Shown: positions 62,862 through 64,000 of the stretch, piece by piece
Position numbering within the stretch: the first letter of the stretch is position 1
How the letters are laid out: each line of letters opens with the position of its first letter
NCBI RefSeq assembly: GCF_003397585.1
Contig: NZ_QJUV01000001.1
Location: 310,001 to 374,000, forward strand
From: Gardnerella piotii
Lineage (GTDB): Bacteria > Actinomycetota > Actinomycetes > Actinomycetales > Bifidobacteriaceae
Reading direction: 5' to 3'
Length of the DNA stretch: 64,000 nucleotides
The notes under the pieces: model-generated
What the model was told of the DNA's origin: nothing
The model's database searches: none
What the model saw: the letters and a program-made list of their open reading frames with translations, nothing else
Made by a program: the position numbers and the translations under genes

Positions 62862-62877
62862 TAGAGGCAAGCCTCTA
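62862..62877. promoter_or_regulatory. 16-bp palindrome before the PBP start
   Basis: TAGAGGCAAGCCTCTA, perfectly self-complementary except for the central AA, lies 11 nt before ATG 62889, in the place where a Shine-Dalgarno is expected. It could be an operator or an mRNA hairpin at the ribosome-binding site. Confidence 0.35.
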
Positions 62878-62888
62878 GAATAGTACGC

Positions 62889-64000
62889 ATGCCTAAAAAG
62901 AAATCCCTAACAACTCGTAGAGTACTCGCACTGTTTCTTACGTACATCACTTTGTGTGTTGCAGGTGGTGTAGCTTCTAGTATTCTATTTGTTCCAGGGG
63001 TAATGAGCATAAACAGCGTTGTTAAGTCTGTTGTGCCTTCTCTTAGGGTAGATGGCATTGATTTTGACGTTACTGCATTGCCGCAAAAATCGCGATTATA
63101 CGCTTCCGATGGCAAAACTGTTATTGCCACTTTTTATGCTCAAAACCGCACTGTTGTGCCGCTTAGGCGAATATCGCAATATATGCAACAAGCAATGGTT
63201 GCTCGAGAAGATCGACGATTCTTTGAACATTCTGGCGTAGATGTTCAAGGCGTTATGCGTGCGTTTGTGCAAACGTTTATTAAAAAGTCAGATATGCAAG
63301 GTGGTTCTTCCTTAACGCAGCAGTACGTTAAAAACGTTCTTATGATTAAAGCTAGGGAAGATAACGATCCTATATCGGAATATCATGCTGCAGAAAGTAC
63401 TGTTGCTAGAAAATTGCGAGAAATGCTAATCGCAATTCAAATGGAGAAAAAATACTCAAAGCTAGAGATTCTACAAGGTTACTTAAACGTTGCACAATTC
63501 GGTAGTAATAACCTTTATGGTGTAGAAACTGCTGCAAAACGCTACTTTAACACTACGGCAGCAAAGCTTAATCTTGTTCAGTCTGCAACGATTGCATCAA
63601 TTACAAAAAATCCTTCTAGGTATGATCCTTCTATAGAAGAAAATTGGCCAGAATCTCAAAAGCAGAGGAATATTGTTCTTGATTTAATGCTTAGGCAGAA
63701 TTTTATAACCCAAAAAGAACATGATGATGCTGTAAAAATTCCAATTAAAGATACACTTAATATTCAGCACGAAGTTGCAAATGTTGGATGCCAAGCTGCT
63801 GGAGATGCTGCATTCTTTTGCGATTATGTTACTAAGAAAATCTTGAATTCACGCGAGTTTGGTAAAACCACTGTTGCGCGTCAAAAGCTTCTTAACGAAG
63901 GCGGATTAGACATTTACACAACAATGGATATTCTTGCAAACTCTTCTGCAATGGATACAGCTAGGGCTACTGTTCCAATACACGATCCAAGCGGTTTTGA
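62889..64000 (+). CDS. Class A penicillin-binding protein, 3' part cut by window edge
   Basis: From ATG 62889 the protein reads MPKKKSLTTRRVLALFLTYI, a basic tail and membrane anchor. The GT51 glycosyltransferase domain follows: AMVAREDRRFFEHSGVDVQG with the catalytic Glu, GGSSLTQQYVKNVL, RKLREMLIAIQMEKKYSK and GYLNVAQFGSNNLYGVETAA. The frame is open to position 64000 (about 370 codons), so the transpeptidase domain lies outside. It polymerises and cross-links peptidoglycan. No clear Shine-Dalgarno is seen. Confidence 0.92.
   Translation, partial: MPKKKSLTTRRVLALFLTYITLCVAGGVASSILFVPGVMSINSVVKSVVPSLRVDGIDFDVTALPQKSRLYASDGKTVIATFYAQNRTVVPLRRISQYMQQAMVAREDRRFFEHSGVDVQGVMRAFVQTFIKKSDMQGGSSLTQQYVKNVLMIKAREDNDPISEYHAAESTVARKLREMLIAIQMEKKYSKLEILQGYLNVAQFGSNNLYGVETAAKRYFNTTAAKLNLVQSATIASITKNPSRYDPSIEENWPESQKQRNIVLDLMLRQNFITQKEHDDAVKIPIKDTLNIQHEVANVGCQAAGDAAFFCDYVTKKILNSREFGKTTVARQKLLNEGGLDIYTTMDILANSSAMDTARATVPIHDPSGF

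Overview
This 64 kb window is AT-rich bacterial chromosome from a low-GC member of the Bifidobacteriaceae, most likely Gardnerella. The assignment rests on gene content and order: adhE beside the S10 operon, rplM-rpsI next to malQ, an alpha operon without rpsD, the actinobacterial small basic ribosomal protein bS22, and a Crp/GlxR-type regulator just upstream of a class A penicillin-binding protein. No phage, insertion sequence or CRISPR array is visible.

Layout: 0-2 kb holds a partial dinB, a DMT-family exporter and tRNA-Ser(GCT). 2.3-5.8 kb is a large repeat-rich surface protein. 6-10 kb carries an unusual CsoR-family protein, a YigZ/IMPACT protein, a helical-repeat protein and malQ. 10.5-11.5 kb is rplM-rpsI, followed by adhE. 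14.8-24.4 kb is one long S10-spc ribosomal operon (rpsJ to rplO), closed by a strong terminator. Then come secY-adk, infA-rpmJ-rpsM-rpsK-rpoA-rplQ, a DUF2974 hydrolase and truA, tRNA-Ser(CGA), a lipoprotein, and the translation cluster nusA-infB-rbfA-truB-ribF. 41-44 kb is a polar amino-acid ABC importer on the minus strand. 44-50 kb is a nucleoside/SAM-by-product group (Pfs-like nucleosidase, DUF985 cupin, amidohydrolase, SAHH-like hydrolase) followed by radA. 50-56 kb has a membrane-anchored protein, bS22, rpiA, an extended RNase HI, pgm and a diacylglycerol-kinase-like protein. The window ends with an L,D-transpeptidase coupled to an App1-type protein, oligopeptidase B, a Crp regulator and a partial PBP.

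The most interesting functional signal is at 44.2-48.8 kb. A Pfs-type nucleosidase has Asn where the family has its purine-contacting catalytic Asp. It lies beside an SAH/aminofutalosine-type deaminase and an SAHH-like hydrolase that keeps its NAD/redox residues but has lost the conserved substrate-site His. Together these suggest a route that first deaminates SAM by-products and then cleaves 6-oxopurine (inosine-type) nucleosides. This is inference.

Other signals: a perfect TGTGA-N6-TCACA Crp-type palindrome over the adhE -35 element, with a matching Crp encoded at 62 kb; structured leaders before several ribosomal genes; a triple-hairpin element near 32.4 kb; and short degenerate tandem repeats (7-21 nt units) in many of the intergenic gaps.
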